From Spirogloea muscicola (taxonomy: Eukaryota > Streptophyta > Zygnematophyceae > Spirogloeales > Spirogloeaceae): 11,975 nucleotides of DNA. Under the pieces are notes generated by a model. The model worked only from the letters and a program-made list of their open reading frames with translations. It had not been told where the DNA came from and made no database searches. Positions within the stretch are counted from its first letter, which is position 1. Each line of letters begins with the position of its first letter. The DNA lies in contig WELB01000086.1 in NCBI GenBank assembly GCA_009602725.1, forward strand, positions 482,946 to 494,920, in the 5' to 3' direction. Positions 1-8,700 of this stretch are shown here, piece after piece. A program made the position numbers and the translations under genes.

Positions 1-29
1 GCCGCCGGCGCCCGCTCCCGCCGCCGCAG

Positions 30-3000
30 GCCTGCTGCTGGAGATGCTGCGCGGCGCCAAGGGCTCCGGCGCCTCTGACTGGAAGGCCCGCTCCCGCGCC
101 CGCCCTGGCCGCCGCCGCCGCCGCAGCCTCGTCGCTGCCGAGCGAGGGCCTCTGCGCTCGCCGAGAGGAGCGCCGCGCTCACGACGGCCCTTGCCGACGC
201 GCTGCAGGTCCTGATAATGGACGAGTTCACGGTGCGAGTCATGTCCAACGCCTGCAAGATGGCCGACATCACCGACGAGGGCGTCTCCCGTGAGCGCCCT
301 CGCCAGCCGCCGCTGCCTCCGCCTGCGCCGCGTGGCCCGCCCACAGCCTCTCGGGCTTCTCCTGTCCCCTGGCCGACGAGGCGCGCGCGCGTCGGCGTGG
401 CGGTGCAGTCGTGGAGGACCTGAAAAAGAAGCGGCAGCCGCTGCCGTCGCTGGACGCCATCTACTACATCCAGCCCACCAGGGACAGGTCCGGGCCCTCT
501 GACCACACCGGCGGTGCACAGCGCGTCCTGGGGGCCTGCAGCTCTGAGCTGCTGCCTGAGTGCAGTCCCTGCAGAGGCATCCCATGCTGCATTGCTCGCT
601 CGTCCCTCAGGCGGATGTATCTGCTTGACATGGACCTTACTCGCTTTTGCTGACGGCCTGCTCTGCTCTGGCTGGTACTGCGAGTGCAGCATCCGGCGTA
701 TGAGGGACGACATGTCTGGAGCGAATCCCCTGTACAAAAGGTGACAGGCTCCACAACCCCTGCTCACAACAGGCTGCCCTGGCGTGGCAGCGTGCCTCAT
801 GAACTGCCTGCTCACACTTGTGCCACGAGCCCCTTGTCCAGCAAGTTGCTTGCTGTAGTTGTGGCCAGGTCTCCTTTGAGGGTGGGTTACCTGAGTCACA
901 GCAGCTAGCACATAATAAGAGTGAGCGGTTATCGACAGTAAGCATTGTGGGCACAGGACATACTGTCGATTGTAGCAAAGGCATTGTCCTCTCAAAAACG
1001 AGCGCAGGGATGGGCTGGTGTAAGTATTGCAGAGCTGAGGAGCTCCAAGCCAACAAGACTGATCTGATTCATTCACACAGATTGGAAGCTCATGCGTCAG
1101 CCTGGTCTATGTCGCCTGCAGAGCTTATGTCTTCTACAGCTCGCCGGTGTCTCGGGAGTACCTGCAGGCCATAAAGGGCGACCCTCTCCTCATCCCTCGT
1201 ATTGCAGCCATGAAGGAGGTGCTCGGTCTTGCCCTCAGAGCGGTGCTGCATGCTGCTGAGCCAGTCATCCATTGAGCAGTGCGCTACTTGGGAGCTGTAC
1301 CTGGCAGCTGCAGGCAGGCTTGGTCGATTTGTCCGATGCGTTGCCGACCTGAGCTTTCCATTGACGTTTTCTGAGGCCTGAACCCTGTAGTATTCATGTT
1401 ACCCTGCTTATGCCTTCATTCGCGGATTGTCACCTTTGCTGTGCTTGTGTCTGCACTTGCGGATTGTCACCTGCTGCGCAGGTCAACCTAGAGTATCTTA
1501 CCATTGATACCCAGGTAACATGTCTTTGTCGTACGTTTGCATAAGTGTTGTGCTGTCATTCTGAAAGAGGCATACACAATATGTAGAAGGCTGTGTCCAA
1601 CAAATATCTGCCTTCCAATTGTCAATTAGGACACTGTTTACAGATGGTTGAGGATCTGTGGGCAAGGCTAGATGTGCAGCCCTTGACGTGCTTGGCAAGC
1701 CTTTTTGCCAGGGCTTCGTGACAGACCATGGACAAGCTCTTGAGCACCTATATGGGCAGTATGGAGACGGCTCTCAGGTGTTTGACCGCTGCTTGGAAGG
1801 CGTGGCCTCCCGCTTGGCCACAGTCTTTGCATCCGTCAAGGTATAGCTAGGCTGCCCCTTTGCTAGCTTCCTCTCCGAATTTGCAATCATTTCTGAAAGG
1901 GATGAGTGCCAGGTGACACGCTCTCCAATATATGCAGCTTCTATGTCTGCAGGAGTTTCCCTTGGTCCGGTATCGAGCTGCTAGGGCGGGTAATGCAAGC
2001 CCCAGTGCACGAGACTTGGTGTCCACCAGGCTCGCTTCGATGGTGTGGGACCGGCTCATGAAATACAGAGCTTCTCTGCCAAACTTTCCACAACAGGAGA
2101 CTTGCGACCTCATCATCCTCGACCGCTCTTTTGATCCTGTAAGTGCTCATTGACCTCTTCCGTCAATTGTGGACACAAGCTATGCTGGCGTAAACCAAAA
2201 TTTGGAGATGAGGATGTCTGCTTTCTTGACCGTTTTTGCTGGCACGTTACTGCTGGCAAAGCTAGCAGATATACAAGCTGCTGAAGTGGTTGCATGCCTG
2301 CAATGGCAGGTGGCACCTGTCATTCACGAATGGACTTACGATTGCATGTGCCACGATCTGCTTCCCATGGAGGGTAGCAAGTACAGATATGAGGTGGTGA
2401 CAAGCTCGGGAGCAAAGGACGTCAAGGATGTGCTTCTCGAGGAGCACGATCCCGTGTGGTTGGAGCTTCGAGACCTACACATAGCTGATGTGAGTGACAG
2501 GATTGCTTGTATTCCTGCATATGGAAGTGTCTGCTGTGGTTGTGGGTGTCATTGATTCGGAACAATGTGTTACTCTGCTGTAGGCCGGTTTGAGACTTGA
2601 TGACAAAATGCAGCAGTTTGGCTCCACAAACAAGGCTGCTCAGATGCGTCTTGGTGGCCAGTAAGTCCAGCCCAATCCGAGAACATTTGAGTAACCTGTG
2701 TGCTTGTTGTACAGAATTGCTACAACGTTCGAGTAGCCTGACTAATGAACATTCGCCTAGCTTGATCCCAATATGCTTATCTTCTCAGCTTCCACTGAGC
2801 TTGCAGGGATCGTGAGGATATCTCCACTCGAGACATGCAGAAGATGGTTCAGGTAGCTTCCTTTCAGCGGCGTAATGTAGCCACAACTTCTTGCCTTGCA
2901 CCGACCTCCTGCTCAATCCTTGAGACCAATTGGACATTCCAGATCCGCCTATGCATGGATTGATTAGCAGAGCAAGTCTTATTTCAGGCTTTACCACAGT

Positions 3001-4957
3001 ACCGGGAGCAGCTTGATAAGCTCAGTCTGCACATACATGTGAGCATTCATCTTCCAGATGATGAGGCATGCATTTCCAGAGGTTCCTTGTGGAGTGGAGT
3101 CATAAGACCATCCCAGTCATCTATCATGCGTGTACTCAACCTGACTACTGGAAGAGCAGTGGTCATTTGCATCATCCATTGTGGAGAGCAACATCTGCAG
3201 ATCGCAACATCAATCAATGCGAGGATCAAGGAGGAAGCTTTGGTTGATGTGGGAAAGCTGGAGCAAGATCTAGTCTTTGGCGATGCAACCAGCAAGGAGC
3301 TTCTCGGGCTCCTGACAACAAATCCTGTGTGTTGAGATATCACCTTTTCTCTAGTGCTGCAGTGACTGTGTGCGTGGTGCTGATGCCTTGGAATTGCTGT
3401 TTGTCACTTGGCATGAGCATGACCTGCTTTCTATGCCCCTTGTGCTGACAGAGGTTGACGCAGATGGACAAGCTGCGCTTACTCATGATATACGCAGTCA
3501 CCCACCCCGAGAAGCTGGACTCCACCAAGCGCGTGCAGTGGATGAAGGTATTACTGCTGTACTGGTGTTTCGACATATTGTAGTGGGTGGGTCCACTATG
3601 GACAGATGTGGGTCCACTGTAATAAGTCTCGCTTGCATCCTTGTCTCTGAAGGACATGTCTTCACTTTGCAGCTCGCAAAACTTTCGGAGGAGGACATGC
3701 GAGCTGTCGACAACCTGGAGTTCTTAGGTGTGTCTGTTGCAAAGAAGGCCCAAAGTAACAGCTCATTCTCCCTCAAGTTTGGTGCCCGTAAGGTGAAGCC
3801 TGCTGACCTACTCCCAGCATTTCAGGCTTTGTGCTACCTCCTGACAGTATTTGTAGAGGAATGTGCCTCTAAGCACTCAGGCAGCCCATGTCTTTGCTTG
3901 ACACTTGCTTGCTCTATTGCTTGCTGCAGCAGGCCAAGCGGCCAATGAGACGAGAGCGTACTCAAGATGAGGAGGCCTGGTCACTCTCTCGATTTTACCC
4001 TCTCGTGCAGGTAAGGTAGAGAGCTACTTTCTACATTGGTTGCTCAAGCATTGATAGTATGTGCATTGAAGCTTTCGCTTCTGTTCTTTGGCAGGGGTAC
4101 TTGGCTGTCATGCAGCAAATGTGCATGCATGCACTGAGCTGTATCAAAGTATTTGACAGGATGTGGTTGAGGATCTTGCCAAAGGGGACCTTCCCAAGGA
4201 CGAGTACCCTTATGTCAAGGAACCCTCGGCAGCAGTACTGCGTGGCATGGCTTCTGTAGTGCCCACCCCGTCACCGTCAACTGCTAACGCTGCCACTACC
4301 ACGACTCCTGCACGTACTGGCGTTTCCATGCGAACCTCTGCTCGAACGAGCTGGGCTAGCAAGTCTAAATCCTCTGACGACTCCTCAAGGTAACAGTCCT
4401 ATGGAGACCTCCAGTGCACCAACTTAGTAACCCGTCAGAAGGGTACAGGATGGACTTTTCTACCAAAGTTCTGCACATGCTTCGACTCAATGGCAAAGCC
4501 CCCTGGACTTGGCAGCAATGATAGCTCGCGGTCAACCTCTGCCAGCAGCCGAACAACGGCTCCAGAGCTTCTTCCCAGCGGTCGACGACTTTTTGTCTTT
4601 GTTATCGGTGGCATGACGCGCTCAGAGGTAGCTACCTCAAGCTCTGGCCAATGCTTTCCAGTTTGCAGCTTGTCGTTTACTTCTGCAAGTTAGTGACATT
4701 GGAGCTTGATGTGGCAGCTACGAGCGGCACACAAGATGTCTGCACAACTCCAACGAGAAGTTATATTCGGTTCAACAACACTAGATGATCCTCATAAATT
4801 TATCACTGTAAGTATGTCAACAATCTCGACATGCAAAGGGGAGTATGCCAGTTAAGGAGCTGGTGATGCAACCGAAGCTGGCGATGTTGGTTCACATGAT
4901 TGACACACTAAGACCTACTTGCAGAAGGTGAAGTTGCTGAGTACTCCGGGTGCCTGA
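30..4957 (+). CDS. SEC1: Sec1/Munc18-family SNARE regulator, KEULE-like (5' partial, 20 exons)
   Basis: SM proteins of the Sec1 class bind syntaxin-type Qa-SNAREs and SNARE bundles at the plasma membrane and promote vesicle fusion in exocytosis; in plants KEULE acts at the cell plate. The spliced protein (650 visible residues; relatives are roughly 650-670) follows the family end to end. The N-terminal domain has [31 protein letters not shown] and [18 protein letters not shown]. The middle carries the family hallmark LDRSFDP (DRSFDP at 2121-2138) running across an intron into [13 protein letters not shown], then [20 protein letters not shown] and LSRFYPLV. An S/T/A/P-rich linker follows, then [25 protein letters not shown] and the end [10 protein letters not shown]. 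There is no signal peptide or membrane segment, as expected for a cytosolic protein. The first visible exon begins after a cag at 27-29 with a split codon, so the start codon is upstream and outside the window. Identity as an SM protein is very firm; Sec1 rather than Sly1, Vps45 or Vps33 rests on the KEULE-like motifs. Confidence 0.95.
86..207 (+). other. SEC1: Apparent intron with non-GT donor (AAG|GCCCGC ... CTGCAG)
   Basis: Conservation demands that ...SDWK (ending 85) be followed directly by VLIMDEF (starting 208). The 122 nt between end in a good acceptor, gctgcag. However, no GT lies at the needed junction, which reads GACTGGAAG|GCCCGC. The stretch is not a multiple of three. Reading through from the upstream exon reaches TGA TAA at 211-216, so retention would abort the protein. 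The segment is very GC-rich with a GCC/CCG run. It is either a GC-AG intron with an unusually poor donor, or a base error in a hard-to-sequence stretch. Confidence 0.6.
741..1121 (+). other. SEC1: Longest intron of the Sec1-like gene (381 bp)
   Basis: GTGACA donor after ...PLYK, gcctgcag acceptor before the exon encoding [10 protein letters not shown]. Open frames of about 75-140 codons cross this intron on both strands, but they run through the flanking exons in wrong frames and resemble nothing. The only internal structure noticed is the inverted repeat at 931-970. I see no transposon ends, RNA gene or hidden exon. Confidence 0.75.
931..970. repeat. Perfect 10-bp inverted repeat with 20-nt loop inside an intron
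   Basis: ATCGACAGTA at 931-940 and its exact reverse complement TACTGTCGAT at 961-970, separated by 20 nt. In the transcript this could fold as a 10-bp stem. The flanks do not extend the pairing. One such match in about 12 kb is close to chance expectation, so a function is not claimed. Confidence 0.5.
1422..1472 (+). repeat. 14-bp direct repeat just upstream of the 33-nt exon
   Basis: GCGGATTGTCACCT occurs at 1422-1435 and again at 1459-1472, a 37-bp offset, in the last 60 bp of the intron that precedes the 33-nt exon at 1482. The second copy runs into the acceptor region (cctgctgcgcag). It is probably a local duplication within the intron. Its position at the branch site/polypyrimidine zone makes some effect on splicing possible but unproven. 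Confidence 0.55.
1482..1514 (+). other. SEC1: 33-nt micro-exon ([11 protein letters not shown])
   Basis: Bounded by gcgcag on the left and CAG|gtaaca on the right, phase 0 on both sides. The 11 residues match the family block that reads N-[LM]-E-[FY]-x-x-I-D-[ST]-Q in KEULE-type proteins, and they join cleanly to AAMKE before and GFVTDH after. The upstream intron is 263 bp and the downstream one 197 bp. Because the exon is in frame, skipping it would delete 11 residues without breaking the frame. Confidence 0.88.
3587..3618 (+). repeat. 11-bp direct repeat in an intron
   Basis: GTGGGTCCACT at 3587-3597 and 3608-3618, offset 21 bp, within the intron between exons 3452-3547 and 3673-3792. It looks like a short local duplication; no function is suggested. 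Confidence 0.45.
4280..4563 (+). other. SEC1: Low-complexity S/T/A/P-rich linker of the Sec1-like protein
   Basis: The end of the exon at 4160-4389 and the start of the exon at 4516-4627 encode a hydrophilic stretch rich in Thr, Ser, Ala and Pro (runs such as NAATTTTP and [11 protein letters not shown], then [12 protein letters not shown]). It lies between the conserved LSRFYPLV...[10 protein letters not shown] block and [13 protein letters not shown] variable, presumably disordered linker at this place is usual in plant Sec1 proteins. Ser and Thr residues could be phosphorylated, but no specific site is claimed. Confidence 0.7.
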
Positions 4958-5093
4958 GGTCAAGGGGCTGCGTTGAGGCTGTACATTGCTGCTTCTTTGC
5001 CAAAAGGGTTTTGGGAGAGCTACAATTTCACCACATGCCTGTGGGGGCGAGCGTCTGTGACTCTAAGCCAAATCCACCTACAGAGCCCCTGTT

Positions 5094-5098
5094 TGTAA
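5094..5098 (+). terminator. TGTAA polyadenylation signal for the Sec1-like gene
   Basis: TGTAA lies 136 nt after the stop at 4955-4957. In green algae this pentamer is the main poly(A) signal, with cleavage usually 10-20 nt downstream, so the mRNA would end near 5110-5120. A five-base word is common by chance; position and lineage support the call. Confidence 0.6.
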
Positions 5099-5659
5099 TC
5101 TGCTCAATTCTTTGAACCTAGATTCTTTGCAGTCGTCCAATTTTTGGCCAGGGAACGGCTGCAAAATTGTGTACAAAACTGGAGATAAGATGTGTACAGC
5201 ACCACTAAGCACTGCACACCGTGTACGAGCTGCAAGACGTTGAAAGCCTTTGGATTCCACTACCACCTCTGCACCTCTATGTCGCTGACGTCATTCCTGG
5301 ACTCCCAATATTGGCTCGGTGAGCAACAATCGAGAGTGTTGACCATGACCGCTGCACAGGCGACCATCAATAGTCTTCGATCATGCTGCTGCATTCTGTA
5401 CATCAGAGCCATAGCCATGGCTGCGCGCATGATCCAGAAGTTTTGCCAAAGATACAGCGGCTTCTTGCTTCGATGCCTTTTCCTGCAAGACTTGCAGATG
5501 AAACAAGTCAGTCTTTTGCATATAGGACTTGCACCACAATTGCGCACTGCGCGCAGCCAAGGCTACGGCTATTCAGCAGCATAGTGAATCTTCTTGATGG
5601 TCGCCCATGCTGTAATCAATGCCATTCGGCAGTCATATCGCAAAATCTGTGATTTCAGA

Positions 5660-5664
5660 TTACA
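5660..5664 (-). terminator. TGTAA polyadenylation signal for AQR
   Basis: TTACA on the plus strand is TGTAA in the AQR transcript, 42 nt after the stop codon at 5707-5709. It is the nearest such element downstream of AQR and predicts a very short 3' UTR ending near 5640-5650. Confidence 0.6.
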
Positions 5665-5706
5665 CAACTTCTCTCCATTAAGCAGTACGACATGAGCATA
5701 GATTTT

Positions 5707-8700
5707 TCAACAGACCAGTTTGCTAACCTGCTGTGCACGCTGCCAGATTTCAAACTTCATAGAAACGATGCCTGCCATTTCCTCCAACGATGATACCAGA
5801 TGAGGAGGTGGGGCAGAGGGCTCAGCATCCTGGTCGCTAGCAGCTGGTCTTGTTGTGGGATGTTGTGATTCCGCCAACACTAGCGCGAGCTGATCGGGAC
5901 GGCTCAGGAGCAACTTGAAGGTGGGTTGTAGCTCATAACACTGCTGGAATAGGTCACGGCGACAAAAGACGTAGAGGCCCAAGCGTGCACGCGACATGGC
6001 CACCACTAAGCGTCGCACATCACGAAGATGCCCCACCACCCTTGTCCGCACCAGAGACAGGAGAATGTAGTCATTCTGCTGTCCCTGGAAACGATCCACT
6101 GTTGTCACCTGCGGATTGATAAATGTGAACCTCAGGCAAAGGCATTGCAATCAGAGAGCTCCTAAATCTCCTGAAGTTGAGTGGATGCATGCAACAAGTA
6201 CATACTTCCTCTATCATATCCTGCCTCCCAGGCTTCCTCCCTCCTATTCCCCTACAATAGCCCTAATCTTACCTTTGATGGACGGCCAAAGAGTGGATGG
6301 CCAGCGCAGCGCCGCTCAATGACATCACGTAGGAGGTGTTTCTGACCGTTATAAGTTGTGAGTATTGAGATTCTGTGAGCTGGGTAGCCAAGGAGGCGCA
6401 TGTACTGATACACACTAATAATGTACTCGGCCTCTCCCAAGTTCTGATAGAACCAAGGATTGGGTTCCATTTCGCCCACGCCCTGGTAATCCTGCACATC
6501 CACAAGCTGGAAAGTGTGTGCAAATCCTGCATTGGCGAAGGTGAAGGGACTCCCAGGGCTGCTGACGCTAGGAAGATTGCCCAAGTCACGGTAACGCCAT
6601 GAGTAAAGGCGAGCCATTGCAGGCCGTGCTCGTCCCTGGGCATTGAGCTCCACGTAGGGCACCCCTAGGCGCACAAATCTGGTGAAGAGACTCTGATCCA
6701 TGTGGGAGTACTTCTGGAAAGCCATATTCTTGACCACAGGCGGAAGCTGATGATGATCTCCAATCAGGATGCAGCGCTTGAGGCGTGCACGACCATCTTG
6801 AGGTCTCTGTAGCAGCATCGGGATGAGTGTTTCGATCTCCAGGATCTGAGCACTCTCCTCCATCACAAGGTTGTCGTACTTGAAGCCAAGCTTCAGAAAG
6901 TCACGCCGCTTAAGCGCTGCATGCGTGCACGTCATGGCGACAACCTTGGCCTGCTTGGCCATCAGGTAGTTGGCTCGCTCCCCTGTGCTCTTGAGCAACT
7001 CAAATGCACGGCACTCTGCTAGCTCCTCAAACATAGTGCGGAGGTGCCTGAAGCACCCCTCTGCTGACCGCATGTCTGCCTCAAGCGACTGAAACACTCT
7101 TGTGAACACAGGCTGAGGAGCATCAGAGAAAAAATCAAGGAAGGGGAATTGTTCTCTGACAAGCTTCGGGTTGTCACCACTCCTGACGGCTGCGTCCACC
7201 TTCACTTTGAAAACCTCCCACCGGGAGAAAACATGAAGGAGCCAGAAGTGCGCTGCATCCTCACATGTCTGAGCACTCTCAGTTGGCAGAGACAACGTGC
7301 TGGCCAAGCGCTCAACCTGCGCTAGTAGCTCCAGCCGCCGTGCCAGCATGGCATTCACGCGACCTGCTCTGCTGAAGTCGCCTTCTCCTGCCAACTCTGA
7401 TTCACCCATCCCAAGCCGGAGCAGGTAACGTGCTGGGACATCCCTCTGCAAGCATACAGCATACAGATGTTAAAGCATCACAGTGGATGTATGATGGGAG
7501 GTCAAGGGTGCAAAGCAGACACAGTAATAACGTGTAACTTTCAAGTATGAAGAAGTTTTGGTCAGTACCTGCATGATCTTCTCAAAGAGGTCATTGAGAG
7601 CTTGGTTGGAGTGGGTGATGAGCAGCGTCCGCTGGGACGGGCAATTGTGATAGAGTACATGCAGAATCTGCACTGCTGTATCTGTCTTTCCTGTGCCTGG
7701 TGGACCCACCACCATTGTAAGGCCTGGCTGCACCCCTGCCATTATTGCGTCCACCTGGCAGCAGAATGCTCGGGAGACTTATGAGTTCCCTGCAATCAGC
7801 AGAGCGCACAGTAACATGTAACATATTGATATGAACAATAAGTACCTGAAAAAGCATAGACCTTACCTGAACAGGCGTAAACTCAACCGCATTCTGATTG
7901 GGCTGGTCCTGAGGATATGGCCCGGGATCTGGAGCTCGGTAAGCTTCCACTACAAGTTCAGCGTGGACCGTGTCCTTTCCTTCTCCACCTGCCTTGCGCT
8001 TGCTGTCAGGACCCGCAGCTGTTGCCTCGGGAAGAGGAGCTTCTGAAAAGGTAATACGATAGGGCGGCTGGGGATCTGGGTCTTCTGGCCTCTCTTTCCT
8101 AAACTGCACCTGCTCACTCACAAAGAGCCTCGCAGTACTGGTCAGATTAGCCTCAAAGCGCATCGCTTTCCACTGCCCATGACTGGGAAAGTGACGGACA
8201 GGGAGACCCATGACGTACCTGACGGCCAGGGAATGATGCACGCAGGTGCTTTGGAGAGAGGAAAGTGTCCTTGAAGTCGACGACACGGAGCTGCTGCTGT
8301 GGAGGCATGTGATGCCACTGAGCAGCAGCAGGATCACCATAACCTAAGAAGATGTCATGCAGCCAAGTCGGCACTGTGGCATCCTCATTCATGAGGTCTC
8401 GGATGGACTCCAGTATGGCCTTGAAGTTGTTCTCCTTGGCCTTGCGGCGCATCACCACATTGAGTGACTTGCTGATGTTAGCCTCAACCCCTGCATTTAC
8501 ATCGAGCTGGTATTGAGCAGTATCAAGTGCCACCACTAGTGTTCGCTTCGTGCCCTCGGGAGGCTTCCATTCCTCTCGCTTCACGCGACCAGTGAAGTCA
8601 TTCATGAGGCGACCTCCTTCATCTTTCACTTCCACCACTTCGCACCCCCGAACGTACAGCAGGCCAAATCTCTCAGGCACGCTACTGCCCCCTGTGTGGT

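Larger units (their letters stand above)
30..4957 (+). other. SEC1: Exon map of the Sec1-like gene
   Basis: Coding exons: 30-85, 208-289, 409-487, 690-740, 1122-1218, 1482-1514, 1712-1840, 1953-2138, 2310-2489, 2584-2660, 2807-2852, 2988-3038, 3201-3326, 3452-3547, 3673-3792, 3930-4010, 4160-4389, 4516-4627, 4718-4807, 4925-4957. They were placed by joining family-conserved blocks at gt..ag sites that keep the reading frame. Total 1955 nt: 2 nt of a split codon, 650 codons and the stop. Eighteen of nineteen introns are GT-AG; the first (86-207) is not. Fourteen introns are phase 0, one is phase 1 (after 289) and four are phase 2 (after 487, 740, 2660 and 4389). The least certain boundaries are the starts of the exons at 3452 and 3930, where other in-frame acceptors exist, and the weak donor GTCCGG after 487. 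Confidence 0.85.
4958..5706. other. Convergent intergenic region with both 3' UTRs
   Basis: These 749 bp separate the TGA of the Sec1-like gene from the TGA of AQR on the opposite strand. They must hold both 3' untranslated regions. A TGTAA element for each gene is listed separately, and a further plus-strand TGTAA sits at 5611-5615. The largest open frames are 130 codons at 5192-5584 (+) and 95 codons at 5260-5547 (-). They overlap on opposite strands, are Cys/Leu/Ser-rich, and show no recognised domain, so they are not called genes. No tRNA, repeat or mobile element is seen. Confidence 0.75.

Noticed and set aside
217-423. Stand-alone small protein starting at the ATG at 217
   Set aside because: Its first 24 residues are the genuine Sec1 exon 208-289, but from 290 it reads through an intron; it is an exon fragment, not a gene.
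637-1056. 139-codon minus-strand open frame over Sec1 exon 690-740 and the following intron
   Set aside because: It is antisense to a confirmed exon and has no homology-like blocks; treated as a shadow frame.
3370-3948. 192-codon open frame on the plus strand
   Set aside because: It carries the genuine Sec1 exon 3673-3792 in frame ([12 protein letters not shown]) but reads the neighbouring introns and crosses the exon at 3452 in the wrong frame. It is an artefact of open introns.
5192-5584. 130-codon plus-strand open frame between the two genes, overlapped by a 95-codon minus-strand frame
   Set aside because: No recognisable domain, odd Cys/Leu-rich composition, opposite-strand frames of similar length over the same bases, and it lies where the two 3' UTRs must be. 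Possible but unsupported as a gene.
7591-8340. 249-codon minus-strand frame suggesting a longer exon before VQFRKERP in AQR
   Set aside because: The part before 8109 is the intron and the wrong frame of the previous exon. Conservation requires joining FPGRQ at 8219 to VQFRKERP at 8109, and the codons after 7867 are intron.
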